Positions 7,296 through 17,910 are shown, counted from the first letter of the stretch. The stretch: DNA of 64,000 nt from Acidobacteriaceae bacterium (GCA_019240405.1 JAFAYL010000013.1:62001-126000); one strand, 5' to 3'. Made by a program: numbers and translations. The notes: generated by a model not told the origin, from the sequence alone.

Positions 7296-9869
7296 TTACG
7301 TCCGTTTCTTAGCGCGTTTCGCGCCCGCTCTTGGCTGGGCCCCTTCGTTGATGCGCTCCAGCGCATGCTCGAGCCGCTGCCCGCCTTCTAGTACCGGTGC
7401 GAACAAATCCCCCACCCGTTCGAATCTCTCAATCGTGTTATCGATTCGAAAATCGGTTGGCGATAATCCCTGCTTAACTTCGTCCCAATGAAGCGGTGTA
7501 GCAACCGGAGCTCCATCATGCGCACGTACCACATATGGCGCGGCGATCGTCTTACTCATCCCGATTTGAAGATAGTCGAAATAGACTCGTCCTTTTTTGC
7601 GTTTCTCGACGCTCCTCGGCGTAGTGAACAGATTTGGCTCGCGCTCGAGCGCGAGATGTGACAATAGCTCGGCGAAACTGCGAACCTGCTCATACGTATA
7701 AACGGACTCGAGCGGAACGTAAATGTGCATACCGTCGCCGCCTGTGGTTTTTGGATAGCCTTTCAAGCCCACGCCGACCAGCACTTCGCGAACCAAAAGC
7801 ATCGCTTCAATGATCTGATCGAACGACGTGTCCACCGGGTCGAAATCCAGAAGCATCCAATCCGGATGCTCCAGGCTTCCCATGCGGCTCATCCAGGGAT
7901 TCTGATCGATGCAGCCGAGATTCGCCAGGTAGAGAAGTGTCGCCCTGCTATCCGCAATGACGTAATGATTTGCTTTCGAGCTTTCCTGAATCGGTTCGCA
8001 GCGCATCCACTCCGGGAAGTGCGAGGGAGCATCTTTCTGGAAGAAGTACTCTTTTTTGATTCCGTTTGGGTAGCGCTTGAGCGACAACGGCCGGTCCTTC
8101 AAATGTGGCAACAGCCAAGGCGCCACTCGATCGTAGAACTGGATGAGATCGCGCTTCTTCCAGCCGTCCTTAGGGAAGAAAACTTTGTCGAGATTCGTGA
8201 ACTTAAGCCGGTGACCCGCCACAGTCGCGGTCACCTCACGTCCCGTTAAGTCGAGATCATTGCGGCGCTCTGGTGTTAGACCTTCCGCCGCCGTCTCCTG
8301 AACTACTTCATCCGCTGGCTTATCCTCGCGCAAGCCGACGAAAACCGGCGCGCGCAGAATGTTGTCCTGCGTCCATTCGAGAAACCGCACCTGGCAAACA
8401 ACCTCAGGACGGACCCAAGTGACATCCTTCATATTCGGCTTCTTCTCGAACGGGCATGTCTTCGTAATAAGAGGCTCCAAGCGTTTGTGGATGATTTTCA
8501 TGAGCTTCTGATCGAAACCTGTCCCGACTTGGCCGACGTGCCGCAGCTTTCCATCATCCCGGACGCCCAAGACCAGCGAGCCGAAATACTCGCGCTCTCC
8601 CTTCGTGAATCCACAAATCACGAACTCCTGTTCATTCAGAACCTTCAGCTTCAGCCAGCAAGTGGAACGGCGCGATTCATAGACGCTTCTGCGATCCTTC
8701 GCAACAATGCCCTCCAGCCCCATCGCCCGCGCGGCGTCGAACATCTGCTCGCCGCCCGTTTCGAAAGCTCCGGAGATTCTGATTTGCTCGTTAGGTGTGG
8801 CCAAACTTTCGAGAAGCCGCTTGCGCTCTTCGAGAGGCACCTTGCGCAGATCGTAGCCATCGACGTAAAGCACATCAAAGAGGAAGAGGGTCACCGGCGT
8901 GGTTTGCGCGAGCCGTGGAACTGCATTGAGGTTCGCAGAAATCCGAGGCTGGATCAGTTCGAAACGCGCGCGGCCCTGCTCGTCCAAAACGCAAATTTCG
9001 CCGTCCAGCCAAGCTGTTTTCGCATTCACTTGATTCACCAGCGCCTGCAGCTCCGGATATTGCTTCTCGCTTCGCTTGCCCCGGCGGGAATGGATCTCGA
9101 GATCGCCATTTTTCACCAGACACAGCGCGCGAACGCCATCCCACTTGATTTCATAGATCCACTGCGAGCCGGGCGGAACTTTGGTAACCGCCGTTGCCAT
9201 CATAGGCTCCAGATTCGTTGGGATGGGGCTTTTGCGTGCGCCCTGCAGGTCCGCGGGTTTTAGCTGGTCGATGTCCTCAGCAATCTCGTCTTGGCTGCGA
9301 TGAGTTGCGACACTCCAGGCAAACTGATTGATGTCGTAACCCGGAACCGCAAATTCGTCGGGCTTCTTGATCAGCAGCCACTCATTCCCTTTTCCAGCGT
9401 GTTTCATATGCACGATGACGAAGGCGCCGTTCAATTTAGCGCCGTGCAACTGAAATTTGAAATCCCCGCGATCTAACTGCGCCTGCACATCCGGCTCACC
9501 GATCACTTCATAGGTGCCCTTGTCCCAGAGCATGACGCTCCCGGCCCCGTAGTTTCCTTCCGGTATGTTGCCTTCGAAGGTGCCGTAGTCGAGTGGATGA
9601 TCCTCTACCTTCATCGCCAGTGATTTTCGTTTTGGATCCAAGCTGGGGCCCTTTGGAACCGCCCAGCTTACGAGCACTCCATTCACTTCCAAGCGGAAAT
9701 CGTAATGCAGCCGGGTGGCATCGTGGCGCTGCACGCAGAAGAATCCACCCCACTCGCCGCTGTGCGTCTGAGGAATCTCCGGTTTCGGCTCCGGCGTCTT
9801 TTCGAAATGCCGCTTGCGTGCGTATTCTTTCAGGCCCACGGTTCTTCGAGTTATTAATCCTGCGGCCAT
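7296..9869 (-). CDS. ligD: Multifunctional ATP-dependent DNA ligase LigD (PE-ligase-polymerase)
   Basis: 857-aa bacterial non-homologous end-joining enzyme, which processes, fills and seals double-strand breaks together with Ku. Domain order is phosphoesterase-ligase-polymerase. The 3'-phosphoesterase (about 15-170) has RHDATRLHYDFRLE and DHPLDYGTFEGNIPEG. The ATP ligase (about 215-530) has the adenylated lysine in EIKWDGVRA at about K242. The AEP-type polymerase (about 550-850) has FTNLDKVFFP and the metal-binding LLDFDPVD. It is divergent from dnaG, with about 70 bases between the two starts. No ku gene lies in the window, so the partner must be elsewhere. Confidence 0.96.
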   Translation of the reverse strand: MAAGLITRRTVGLKEYARKRHFEKTPEPKPEIPQTHSGEWGGFFCVQRHDATRLHYDFRLEVNGVLVSWAVPKGPSLDPKRKSLAMKVEDHPLDYGTFEGNIPEGNYGAGSVMLWDKGTYEVIGEPDVQAQLDRGDFKFQLHGAKLNGAFVIVHMKHAGKGNEWLLIKKPDEFAVPGYDINQFAWSVATHRSQDEIAEDIDQLKPADLQGARKSPIPTNLEPMMATAVTKVPPGSQWIYEIKWDGVRALCLVKNGDLEIHSRRGKRSEKQYPELQALVNQVNAKTAWLDGEICVLDEQGRARFELIQPRISANLNAVPRLAQTTPVTLFLFDVLYVDGYDLRKVPLEERKRLLESLATPNEQIRISGAFETGGEQMFDAARAMGLEGIVAKDRRSVYESRRSTCWLKLKVLNEQEFVICGFTKGEREYFGSLVLGVRDDGKLRHVGQVGTGFDQKLMKIIHKRLEPLITKTCPFEKKPNMKDVTWVRPEVVCQVRFLEWTQDNILRAPVFVGLREDKPADEVVQETAAEGLTPERRNDLDLTGREVTATVAGHRLKFTNLDKVFFPKDGWKKRDLIQFYDRVAPWLLPHLKDRPLSLKRYPNGIKKEYFFQKDAPSHFPEWMRCEPIQESSKANHYVIADSRATLLYLANLGCIDQNPWMSRMGSLEHPDWMLLDFDPVDTSFDQIIEAMLLVREVLVGVGLKGYPKTTGGDGMHIYVPLESVYTYEQVRSFAELLSHLALEREPNLFTTPRSVEKRKKGRVYFDYLQIGMSKTIAAPYVVRAHDGAPVATPLHWDEVKQGLSPTDFRIDNTIERFERVGDLFAPVLEGGQRLEHALERINEGAQPRAGAKRAKKRT

Positions 9870-9942
9870 TATGCCAGCCTTCCGCCTATTCGATTGATCT
9901 TGCTAAGCTGAGAGCACACTCTCCGATTTTCTGCAGTTCGCG

Positions 9943-11709
9943 ATGAATTTTGCCGAACAGCTTAAGGGTCAGCTCGACATTGTTGAGGTTGTCGGGCAGT
10001 ACGTTCGCCTGAAGCGTTCCGGCGCCGGCCCGCGCTACGTAGGCCTGTGCCCTTTTCACTCAGAGAAAACTCCCTCATTCGGCGTTCACAGCGTTCTTCA
10101 GTTCTATAAATGCTTCGGGTGTGACGCGGGCGGCGATGTATTCAAGTTCGTGATGGAGATAGAGAACCTCACGTTCCCCGAGGCGCTGAAGTTTCTTGCG
10201 GAACGTTACGGCATCCCGATTCCCGAACGCCGGGCGCCTGACGATCCGGAAACGCAACGGCGCGACGCATTGCTCGAAATGCATGAGATCGCGGCCCAAG
10301 TCTTTCAAGAGAATCTGCGCGGCCGGCCGGGAGCCGAGGCGCGAAGCTATTTAGAATCGCGAGGAGTATCGCGCGAATCAATCGACGAATTTCGTTTGGG
10401 GCTTTCCGATGCATCGGGTCAGCAACTGCATCAAAAATTGCGAAGGTTTGGACCGGCATTACTGGAGGAATCGGGTCTGATTGTGAAGCGGCAAGACGAC
10501 GGCGGCTTCTACGATCGCTTTCGCTCGCGCCTGATGTTTCCGATCCATACTGAATCGGGGAAAGTGGTCGCCTTCGGCGGAAGGGCTCTCCGGGCAGGCG
10601 ACGAACCAAAGTACCTGAATTCGCCCGAAACCAAGATCTATAAAAAATCCTCGATTCTATACAACTTGCATCGAGCGAAAGTCGACGCCCGGAAGCAAAA
10701 CCGCATGATTCTCGTTGAAGGCTACATGGACGTGATCGGGATCTATTCGGCGAGCATTCACGAAGTAGTCGCAAGCTGCGGAACGTCGCTCACCATTGAT
10801 CAGGTACGGTCGATTAAACGCCAGATCGCGCACGTTCAGGCGAGTACAGGCCAAATTGTTCTGAATTACGATGCGGACGACGCGGGTGTGAGGTCAACTG
10901 AAAAATACATCGCAACGTTACTTAGCGAAGGTTTGCGGGTAAAGGTGATGGAGCTTCCAAACGGAATTGATGCCGATGAGTACATCCAGCAACACGGGGC
11001 CGACGCTTATCGCAGACAGCTCGACGAAGCAGCATCATATTTTCACTGGCTGGCAGCTCGCGCCAGAGAGCGATTCGATATGAACTCTGCGGAAGGCCGC
11101 GTGGATGCGTTCAAGTTCATGGTCCCCTCCATACGCGAACTCAGTGATCCAGTGGAGCGGGGCGCTGTGGCGCGGGAGGCCGCTGAATTATTAGGCGTTG
11201 ATCGAGAGGCCGTTCGCGAACATCTCCGGCGAGCGCCTGCGCCGGCATCGCACAACCCCGCGAAACGCAGTTCCCCCATTCTTCCGCCCAACGAAAAGTT
11301 GTTGCTCAACTGCGTTCTCTTGAGCGCCGATGCGCGATGTGAAATAAAAAAATTCGCCATCCGCCCGGAGATTCTCAACCTGCTCGAATTGAGAAGTGTC
11401 TTCGAGGCTTGGCTTCAGCTTGAAGAAGAAGGAGTAGAATTCTCGCTCCCAGCGCTCACCAGCCGCCTCGATCCGCGCCTTGCCCGGATTGTGACAGACC
11501 TGAGTTTTTCGGAGTTAGGAATGACGCAAGAAGATGCGCTCGATCAGGCGCTTCATTGCCTCCGAGCGCTTGAAGCAAAGGCGATTGACGCCGCCCGCAG
11601 TGATTTGCGGCACCGCATCCGGGAGCTTGAGAAACAGGGAAATTTTTCCGAAGCGTTCGAGTTAATGAATCAATTCGATTTGACAAAGAACGCATCTTCC
11701 GGGACGTAA
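9943..11709 (+). CDS. dnaG: DNA primase DnaG
   Basis: 588-aa replicative primase that lays RNA primers at the fork together with DnaB helicase. The N-terminal CHC2 zinc finger has C36, H39, C57 and C60 (LCPFHSEKTPSF, FYKCFGC). The TOPRIM fold follows with the catalytic Glu in ILVEGYMD (about E259) and the metal-binding NYDADDAG (about D310/D312). The C-terminal helical part, about 430-588, should bind DnaB. Length is normal. It is followed by rpoD after about 120 bases, the core of the classical macromolecular-synthesis operon; rpsU, often first in that operon, is absent here. Confidence 0.97.
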   Translation: MNFAEQLKGQLDIVEVVGQYVRLKRSGAGPRYVGLCPFHSEKTPSFGVHSVLQFYKCFGCDAGGDVFKFVMEIENLTFPEALKFLAERYGIPIPERRAPDDPETQRRDALLEMHEIAAQVFQENLRGRPGAEARSYLESRGVSRESIDEFRLGLSDASGQQLHQKLRRFGPALLEESGLIVKRQDDGGFYDRFRSRLMFPIHTESGKVVAFGGRALRAGDEPKYLNSPETKIYKKSSILYNLHRAKVDARKQNRMILVEGYMDVIGIYSASIHEVVASCGTSLTIDQVRSIKRQIAHVQASTGQIVLNYDADDAGVRSTEKYIATLLSEGLRVKVMELPNGIDADEYIQQHGADAYRRQLDEAASYFHWLAARARERFDMNSAEGRVDAFKFMVPSIRELSDPVERGAVAREAAELLGVDREAVREHLRRAPAPASHNPAKRSSPILPPNEKLLLNCVLLSADARCEIKKFAIRPEILNLLELRSVFEAWLQLEEEGVEFSLPALTSRLDPRLARIVTDLSFSELGMTQEDALDQALHCLRALEAKAIDAARSDLRHRIRELEKQGNFSEAFELMNQFDLTKNASSGT

Positions 11710-11832
11710 ATCCTGTTGTACTATTAGGAGTCGAAGGACACGTGGGGCTCTCTTCAGATTTGGGGTTTGGCAAAACTCGCGCTTTATTTACTCGCCGGAA
11801 GATTCCAACGGCACGTTTGTTGAAGGCAGTTG

Positions 11833-13482
11833 ATGCAAGAAGTAAACGATAAGGGATTCGCGCTGTACGGCGAGACCGATACAGTCGTTCACGACCAGTT
11901 GAGCAACGGCGCCGGTCTTCACGATCTTTTTGAAGAGTTCGATGCATCCGTTGAGCTGCTGGAAGAGCCAAAGGACTTCGATAAGAAAGAAGATGAAGCG
12001 GAAGAGCTTTCAGATGCCGATCTAGCGCCAGGCGCTCTGGATAAGAGCAACGACTCCGTTCGCGTTTATTTGCGCGAAATGGGCATGGTTCCGTTGCTCA
12101 CGCGCGAAGGAGAAATTGAGCTTGCCAAGCAAATCGAGCGTGGCGAGAACGCGGTCCGAAAAGCTCTCTCCCGGTCGCGTTTGATTATCCGGCTTTTGTT
12201 CGAGACGCGGCACGACGTGGAGCGCGGCTCGACTTCAATTCTCGATGTCCTTCAGGCGCCGGATCCTCAGCTTCCGCGGGATGAAGAAGACTCTGTCCGC
12301 GCGCTCAGGCAACAGTTCCTCGAGGCCATGCATGATATCGAGAAACTGTACCGGCGAGCGCAGAACACCCAGCAAAAACTCATTGCTGTCTCTCGCAATC
12401 TCAAGCCAAAACAATACCGAAAGCTCCGGTTTGAACATGCTCGATTAATGGTTTGGGTGTCGCAACAGATACGCGGCATCCCTTTCTCCGTTAATTTTCA
12501 GCGCTCGTTGGGCCGGAGCTTGAGAGGGGTTGTCGATCAACTACGCCCGTTGGAGCAACAGATCGCGCGCGTGCAGCGCAAGCTGGAACAACCCACGGTC
12601 GCCGAGTCTAATTCGGCACCGGCTTTGCGCAGAGAGTTGAAAGCTCTCTCGAGCCGGCTTCAACAGCTCGAAGACGAATCCGGGGCAACGGCGACAGAGC
12701 TGCGGCGTACTTTGCAAATTGTGGAGCGCGGCGAAATCGAGACCGAGTCCGCAAAAAAGAGATTGATTGAGGCGAATCTGCGGCTGGTTGTATCAGTAGC
12801 GAAACGCTATACGAACCGGGGCATGCAATTTCTAGATTTGATCCAGGAGGGCAACATCGGCCTGATGCGTGCCGTCGATAAATTCGACTACAAGCGCGGC
12901 TACAAATTCTCCACCTACGCCACGTGGTGGGTTCGGCAAGCAGTGACCCGCGCGATTGCCGATCAGGCGCGCACCATTCGAATTCCCGTGCACATGATCG
13001 AGACCATTAACAAGCTGGTCCGGCTGCAGCGCATCATGCAGCAGGAGCTCGGGCGCGAACCCACTACAGAGGAGTTGGCGGACCGAATGGAGCTTACAGC
13101 CAGCAAGATTCGCCGCGTTTTGCGGATCGCACAGGAGCCAATCTCGCTGCAAACCCCAGTGGGCGAGGAAGAGGAATCGAATCTAGGAGACTTTCTCGTC
13201 GACAGCCGGATGATCTCGCCTTCTGATGCTGTAATTAATCTCAACCTGCGCGAGCAGACGGCGGAAGTTCTCAAAACGCTTAGCCCGCGCGAAGAAAAGA
13301 TTGTAAAAATGCGATTCGGATTGCAGGACGGAAGCGAGCACACGCTGGAGGAAGTCGGGCAGAACTTCGCTGTGACGCGGGAACGAATCCGCCAGATTGA
13401 GGCGAAAGCGCTTCGTAAGCTTCGTCACCCCAGCCGAAGTCATCGCCTGCGCAACTTCCTCGAGAACGGTGCGCCTTCGTAG
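11833..13482 (+). CDS. rpoD: Primary sigma factor RpoD (sigma-70)
   Basis: Housekeeping sigma factor of 549 aa that directs RNA polymerase to -10/-35 promoters. Region 1.2 is near [20 protein letters not shown] (about 57-76). A long variable linker follows (about 120-300). Region 2 (about 308-378) includes the -10-reading [17 protein letters not shown]. Region 3 spans about 388-465. Region 4 (about 475-535) has the -35 helix [22 protein letters not shown] 11833 is preferred over TTG 11830 because GAAGG lies six bases upstream of it. It is in line with dnaG and is followed by nth with a one-base gap, so the three are likely co-transcribed. Confidence 0.97.
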   Translation: MQEVNDKGFALYGETDTVVHDQLSNGAGLHDLFEEFDASVELLEEPKDFDKKEDEAEELSDADLAPGALDKSNDSVRVYLREMGMVPLLTREGEIELAKQIERGENAVRKALSRSRLIIRLLFETRHDVERGSTSILDVLQAPDPQLPRDEEDSVRALRQQFLEAMHDIEKLYRRAQNTQQKLIAVSRNLKPKQYRKLRFEHARLMVWVSQQIRGIPFSVNFQRSLGRSLRGVVDQLRPLEQQIARVQRKLEQPTVAESNSAPALRRELKALSSRLQQLEDESGATATELRRTLQIVERGEIETESAKKRLIEANLRLVVSVAKRYTNRGMQFLDLIQEGNIGLMRAVDKFDYKRGYKFSTYATWWVRQAVTRAIADQARTIRIPVHMIETINKLVRLQRIMQQELGREPTTEELADRMELTASKIRRVLRIAQEPISLQTPVGEEEESNLGDFLVDSRMISPSDAVINLNLREQTAEVLKTLSPREEKIVKMRFGLQDGSEHTLEEVGQNFAVTRERIRQIEAKALRKLRHPSRSHRLRNFLENGAPS

Positions 13483-13483
13483 C

Positions 13484-14206
13484 ATGGCCGGCGTATCGGC
13501 AGCCAGCGTTACTCCCGTTCATCCAGTCACCCCTCCGAGAAGAGTTCCAAAGCCAAAAAATTCCGCCGAGCGAAGAGCGCGGGTGACTCGCATCCTCGAC
13601 GAACTAGATCGGCTTTTTCCAGCTGCCACGTGTGCGCTCCGTCACAAGAACGCGTGGCAGCTTTTGGTCGCCACAATTCTCTCCGCCCAATGCACCGACG
13701 AGCGCGTTAACAAAGTGACTCCTGGACTGTTCGAGAAGTACCCGACAATTCAAGATTTCGCGAGCGCATCGCAAGATGAGCTAGCGCAAGATATCCGGTC
13801 CACCGGCTTCTTTAATAACAAGGCGCGATCGCTGATCGCGGCGGGGAAAAAGATTCTCGCCGACTACAAGGGCAAAGTGCCAAGAACGATGGACGAGATG
13901 CTTTCAATTCCCGGAGCTGCCCGCAAAACCGCCAACGTCGTTCTTGGAACCGCTTACGGCATCCCTTCCGGCGTGGTGGTAGACACGCACGTGCAACGCA
14001 TTTCACAACGGCTTGACCTGACAAAAAATGAAGATCCAGCAAAGATCGAACTCGACTTGATAAAAATCATCCCGAAATCGAAGTGGATCTTGTTTTCGCA
14101 CCAGGTAATTCATTTCGGGCGACAGATCTGCATTGCGCGCAGACCGCGATGTTCGAATTGCCCGCTCGATCCGATCTGCTACGCCAAGGACAAAACGCTC
14201 GCTTGA
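13484..14206 (+). CDS. nth: Endonuclease III (DNA glycosylase/AP lyase)
   Basis: Base-excision repair enzyme that removes oxidised pyrimidines and cuts the abasic site. About 240 aa from ATG 13484, one base after the rpoD stop; the open frame reaches further up inside rpoD, but that part does not look like Nth. Seen: the helix-hairpin-helix IPGAARKTANVVLG with the catalytic Lys, the catalytic Asp in VVVDTHVQRIS, and the iron-sulfur loop C-x6-C-x2-C-x5-C at the C-terminus (CIARRPRCSNCPLDPIC). The usual LPGVG of the hairpin is IPGAA, a mild variation. The tail overlaps the start of the next gene by four bases. Confidence 0.95.
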   Translation: MAGVSAASVTPVHPVTPPRRVPKPKNSAERRARVTRILDELDRLFPAATCALRHKNAWQLLVATILSAQCTDERVNKVTPGLFEKYPTIQDFASASQDELAQDIRSTGFFNNKARSLIAAGKKILADYKGKVPRTMDEMLSIPGAARKTANVVLGTAYGIPSGVVVDTHVQRISQRLDLTKNEDPAKIELDLIKIIPKSKWILFSHQVIHFGRQICIARRPRCSNCPLDPICYAKDKTLA

Positions 14207-15162
14207 AAACTGAGCACGCCTACGGCCGGCTCTATCTCGGAATTGATGGAGGGCAGTCAAGCACGACTGCGCTGATCGCCGGAGAGACCGGGCGTGTCAT
14301 CGGGCGCGGCTGGGGAGGGCCATGCAATCACATTTCCGGAGCGGAAGGCAAAAAGAGGTTTCGCGATGCGGTGAGCACATGCGTTTCGCAAGCGTGCCTT
14401 GAAGCCGGCGTTGATGCCAATAACGTGACGTTCGCAAGCGCGTGCCTCGGATTCAGCGGAGGGCCGGACGACAAAGAAAAATATTCGAGAGAGCTAATTC
14501 GAAGCCGGCAATACAAGATCACGCACGATGCCGAGATCGCGCTTTCTGGTGCAACCGCTGGAGACCCTGGAGTGATTATCATTGCGGGCACTGGCTCTAT
14601 GGCCTTCGGGCGAAATGCTGAACAGCAGACTGCGCGGGCAGGCGGTTGGGGTTACATTTTCGGCGACGACGGTGGCGCGTTCGATATTGTTCGACGGGCG
14701 CTGCGGGCTGCTTTGCAATATGAAGAAGGCTGGGGGCAGGCGACAGTGCTCCGAGACCTCTTACTGAAAGAGATTGGGGTGCAGACGGCCAATAAATTGC
14801 TTCACCTTTTCTATACGCCTGAGTACCCTCGCAGCCGAGTGGCGTCCTTTTGCCCGCTAGTGATGCAAGCTGCGGGAAAAGGAGATGCACCCGCACGGGC
14901 CATTATCGAGAGGGCAGCCGCCAATCTATCACGGTTGGTTGAAGGCGTATATCGCCAGCTTTTCCCGTCGCCAGCAAGCGTATTGGTGAGCTACATCGGA
15001 GGAGTGTTTCAGAGCGCATTACTGCTCGAGGCGTTCATGAGCTCTGTCCACCGATCGATTGCGTGCGAACCAATCCCGCCGCGTTTCGATCCCGCAGCAG
15101 GCGCTCTGCTAGAAGCGTTCCGCATGGATGGGAGAGCCGGAGTCCAGCTTACTCGCTCGTAA
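14203..15162 (+). CDS. BadF/BadG/BcrA/BcrD-type ATPase, N-acetylglucosamine-kinase-like
   Basis: About 319-aa protein of the actin/hexokinase/Hsp70 ATPase fold. The phosphate-1 motif YLGIDGGQSSTTALI comes right after the start, a second conserved block ITHDAEIALSGATAG near 105, and the phosphate-2 motif IIIAGTGSMAFG with GGWGYIFGDDGG near 130-160. These are typical of the N-acetylglucosamine kinase/BadF group, which phosphorylates amino sugars or couples ATP to reductases; I favour an amino-sugar kinase since no reductase partner is nearby. The start is taken as TTG 14203, overlapping the nth stop; an ATG at 14149 in the same frame would add 18 unrelated-looking residues. The 3' end overlaps convergent treY by 14 bases. 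Confidence 0.82.
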   Translation: MKTEHAYGRLYLGIDGGQSSTTALIAGETGRVIGRGWGGPCNHISGAEGKKRFRDAVSTCVSQACLEAGVDANNVTFASACLGFSGGPDDKEKYSRELIRSRQYKITHDAEIALSGATAGDPGVIIIAGTGSMAFGRNAEQQTARAGGWGYIFGDDGGAFDIVRRALRAALQYEEGWGQATVLRDLLLKEIGVQTANKLLHLFYTPEYPRSRVASFCPLVMQAAGKGDAPARAIIERAAANLSRLVEGVYRQLFPSPASVLVSYIGGVFQSALLLEAFMSSVHRSIACEPIPPRFDPAAGALLEAFRMDGRAGVQLTRS

Positions 15163-17794
15163 GCAGCGCCACCGGGAACGGGTCTAAGACTTCGGAGACA
15201 GCAAGTTGGCAGCCTTTGTGAACCGCGCCTGAAAGCTGGTTGCGCCAATTGCCACAAGGCATCTCTATGGACGTATCGCCCCAGCACCTATCCAACTTCA
15301 AAACAAGCCGCGGTACCAGCACTGCAATATCATCGCCACGCATGTACGCAACCGCATGTTGGGCTTTTGCCCCTTCGGCCGGGAGCGGCCGATAGGGAGC
15401 GCCGTCCTGAAATGCGGATACATATTGGCGGCGAATGCGGAGCGTATGATAAATAGTCCAGAGTTTCGGCAGCCCCTCATCGATTCTTTTCCAAACCTCT
15501 TCAACTGCTAGATTCGGCAACTCGCCCAAGATGCGCCGGCGCAGTTCGTAATCCACAGGCCGGCGGTTGTCCGGGTCAACTAGACTGAGATCCCAGAGCT
15601 CAGAGCCTTGATACGTATCCGGAATGCCGGGCGACGTAAGTTTTAACAGAACTTGTGAAAGTGAGTTCACGCGGCCCGGCTGAATGAGCGGTTGAACAAA
15701 TGCTTTGAGCTCGCCAAGGAATGTTGGGTCTTCGTAAAGCGCCCTAACGAACTCACGCGTTGCCTTTTCAAACGCTTCATTGGGCGCGTGCCACGAGGTG
15801 TGCTGTTTCGCCTCCCGGCATGCCTTCTCCACATAGGGATTCAGCCTGTCACAAGAGATCGGCCATGCGCCGATCAGAGTCTGATAGAGGAGATACTCGG
15901 TGTTGCGATCCGGCCAATCGTCGGTTTTGAACTTCTCGTTTGAGGCTGCCCACTTCTCGACGGCGGCCTTCCACAATTCCGGAATCTCTGAAAGCACATT
16001 GATCCGCGCTCGGACGTCTTCGCTGCGCTTCGTATCGTGAGTGGACGAGGCGAGCATCGTGCGCGGCCGGGTTTTCTGTACTTCGAGACAGAAGTTATGA
16101 AAGCTCTCGACCGGACACCCAAAACAGCCCGGATCACCGCCCACTTCATTCAGGGATATCAGACGATTGAAACAATAGAACGCGGTATCCTCTACGCCTT
16201 TCGCCATGGCGGCACCGGTGAATTGCTGAAATCGACGCACGAATTCAGACTCCATCGCGCCGCGGACGCGCAGGGTGAGCACGTCAGCCAAAAAGTCGAG
16301 GAGTTCGGGATCGACCTGCGGCCGGTTCGCCTTTGCTGCCTCAATCGCCTGGCCAATATAGCGCTCGTCTTCCGGACTCATCTCATTCCGATCCGGCACC
16401 ACATACGTCCGGTACACCAGAAAACCCGCAACAACCTCACGGATTGCGCGAATAATATCGTGCCGCGTATAGTCCCGTCGATCACGATGACATTCGCAAA
16501 TTTCCGAAAACAGGGAGGTCAGACGGTTGACGTCACTTCCCAGAAGCTCGCGCATGACGAGGTGCTTCTTGTCTCTGCAGATTGCGGCGTAATCGGTCGA
16601 CTCGCCAGTGAAGTTCGCGTAAAGATCCGTAAAAGCCCGTGCATTTTCAGGGTCGACAAACAACCCGCCGGATTGATTCAGGTAGTCATAACCTGTGGTG
16701 CCGTCGATGGGCCATGAAGGCAACAGTTCACCTGGTTCCAATATTTTTTCCGCCACAATCCACACCTCTGGAGCGGCCTCGCGAAGATGCTCGAAATATT
16801 CACGCGGATCGCGCAACCCATCCGGATGATCGACACGTATTCCATCGAGCACGCTCTCGCGAAGCCACCCGAGAATAAGCGCATGAGTGTCGGCAAACAC
16901 CTGCGGATTCTCCATTTGCAATCCAACCAGCGTGTTCACATCGAAGAACCTGCGATAACTGAGTTCCTGCTCTGCAGTGCGCCAATACGCGAGGCGGTAA
17001 TTCTGACGTTCCAGAAAGTCGTCGAGTGCATTCACATCCGCATTGAACTTAGCTATCACGGAATCCACTGCCTCCGCGATAGAAGGCATTTCCGCGAATA
17101 ACCGCTCCATCAAACCACGAATTACTTCTTTGTCCCGATGCCGCTCGGCCACACTCGAGCGATTCTTGAGTCCGGCATCGGGTAAGCGCGCGAGTGAATC
17201 CGACAAGAAGCCCAGATAATCGGAACTGATTTGAAAAGCCGCGGAACCAATGATGGACGGCAACGATTTGGGCGCGACCGGCAGTTCATGCTCGAAATAC
17301 TTCAAGTAAAATTCGCCGCCCTGCCTTTTGATCTGAATTTCGCCTTTACTGAGCACGCGGCCGTAGTGGTCACCCAGTATTGGAACCAAGAGCTTATTTC
17401 GAAGTTTTTCTTCTTGCGATCGCCAGTCGATATCGAAATACCCCGCGTATCGGCTCGCCGGTCCGTTCTCGAGCACATCCCACCAGTAGCGATTGCGACG
17501 CCCGCTAATCGCCATGTGATTCGGAACAACGTCGAGCACTTGTCCCAGACCGCACGTGCCGAGGCGTTTCGAGAAACGCTCATGGGCTTCACTTCCGCCC
17601 AGCTCTTCGTTTACTTTGTGATGATCGACAACATCGTATCCATGCTGGCTTCCCGGCGCGGCCTGCAGGTACGGCGACGTGTAGACGTGAGAGATTCCGA
17701 GCTGCTGGAGGTAATCAGCGATCGCAGCCGCCTCGTCGAACCCAAAATCTGCATGCAGTTGGAGCCGGTAGGTCGCTACAGGAATTCTGGGCAC
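15149..17794 (-). CDS. treY: Malto-oligosyltrehalose synthase TreY
   Basis: 881-aa GH13 enzyme that converts the reducing-end glucose of malto-oligosaccharides or glycogen fragments to a trehalosyl unit; TreZ then releases trehalose. The N-terminal PVATYRLQLHADFGFDEA and YTSPYLQAAPGSQHGYDVVD blocks are diagnostic. The barrel nucleophile region is GIRVDHPDGLRDP and the acid/base region VWIVAEKILEPGE. Family-specific insertions bring it to the expected length. No treZ lies beside it, though a GlgX-type debranching enzyme is present at the right end of the window. Trehalose is a common osmoprotectant in soil bacteria. It converges on the BadF-type ATPase gene. Confidence 0.95.
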   Translation of the reverse strand: MPRIPVATYRLQLHADFGFDEAAAIADYLQQLGISHVYTSPYLQAAPGSQHGYDVVDHHKVNEELGGSEAHERFSKRLGTCGLGQVLDVVPNHMAISGRRNRYWWDVLENGPASRYAGYFDIDWRSQEEKLRNKLLVPILGDHYGRVLSKGEIQIKRQGGEFYLKYFEHELPVAPKSLPSIIGSAAFQISSDYLGFLSDSLARLPDAGLKNRSSVAERHRDKEVIRGLMERLFAEMPSIAEAVDSVIAKFNADVNALDDFLERQNYRLAYWRTAEQELSYRRFFDVNTLVGLQMENPQVFADTHALILGWLRESVLDGIRVDHPDGLRDPREYFEHLREAAPEVWIVAEKILEPGELLPSWPIDGTTGYDYLNQSGGLFVDPENARAFTDLYANFTGESTDYAAICRDKKHLVMRELLGSDVNRLTSLFSEICECHRDRRDYTRHDIIRAIREVVAGFLVYRTYVVPDRNEMSPEDERYIGQAIEAAKANRPQVDPELLDFLADVLTLRVRGAMESEFVRRFQQFTGAAMAKGVEDTAFYCFNRLISLNEVGGDPGCFGCPVESFHNFCLEVQKTRPRTMLASSTHDTKRSEDVRARINVLSEIPELWKAAVEKWAASNEKFKTDDWPDRNTEYLLYQTLIGAWPISCDRLNPYVEKACREAKQHTSWHAPNEAFEKATREFVRALYEDPTFLGELKAFVQPLIQPGRVNSLSQVLLKLTSPGIPDTYQGSELWDLSLVDPDNRRPVDYELRRRILGELPNLAVEEVWKRIDEGLPKLWTIYHTLRIRRQYVSAFQDGAPYRPLPAEGAKAQHAVAYMRGDDIAVLVPRLVLKLDRCWGDTSIEMPCGNWRNQLSGAVHKGCQLAVSEVLDPFPVALLTSE

Positions 17795-17910
17795 TCTGAT
17801 TATGAGGGTACTTTAGTACGAATTGTTCCAAGCTGCCTGTTCATCATCTCGCCTCTCTCCTATGGATACTTCTGAAATCGGTGGAGCGCTTAGGCTTGCC
17901 CGTCCCTTGT

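Noticed and set aside
8487-9263. 258-codon plus-strand frame inside ligD
   Set aside because: Antisense to the ligase domain; shadow.
11680-11724. TTGACA at 11680 with TACTAT at 11719 as a promoter for rpoD
   Set aside because: The spacer is 33 bases, far from the 16-19 needed; the two elements are unlikely to work together.
16037-16717. 226-codon plus-strand frame inside treY
   Set aside because: Antisense to conserved TreY sequence; no independent support.
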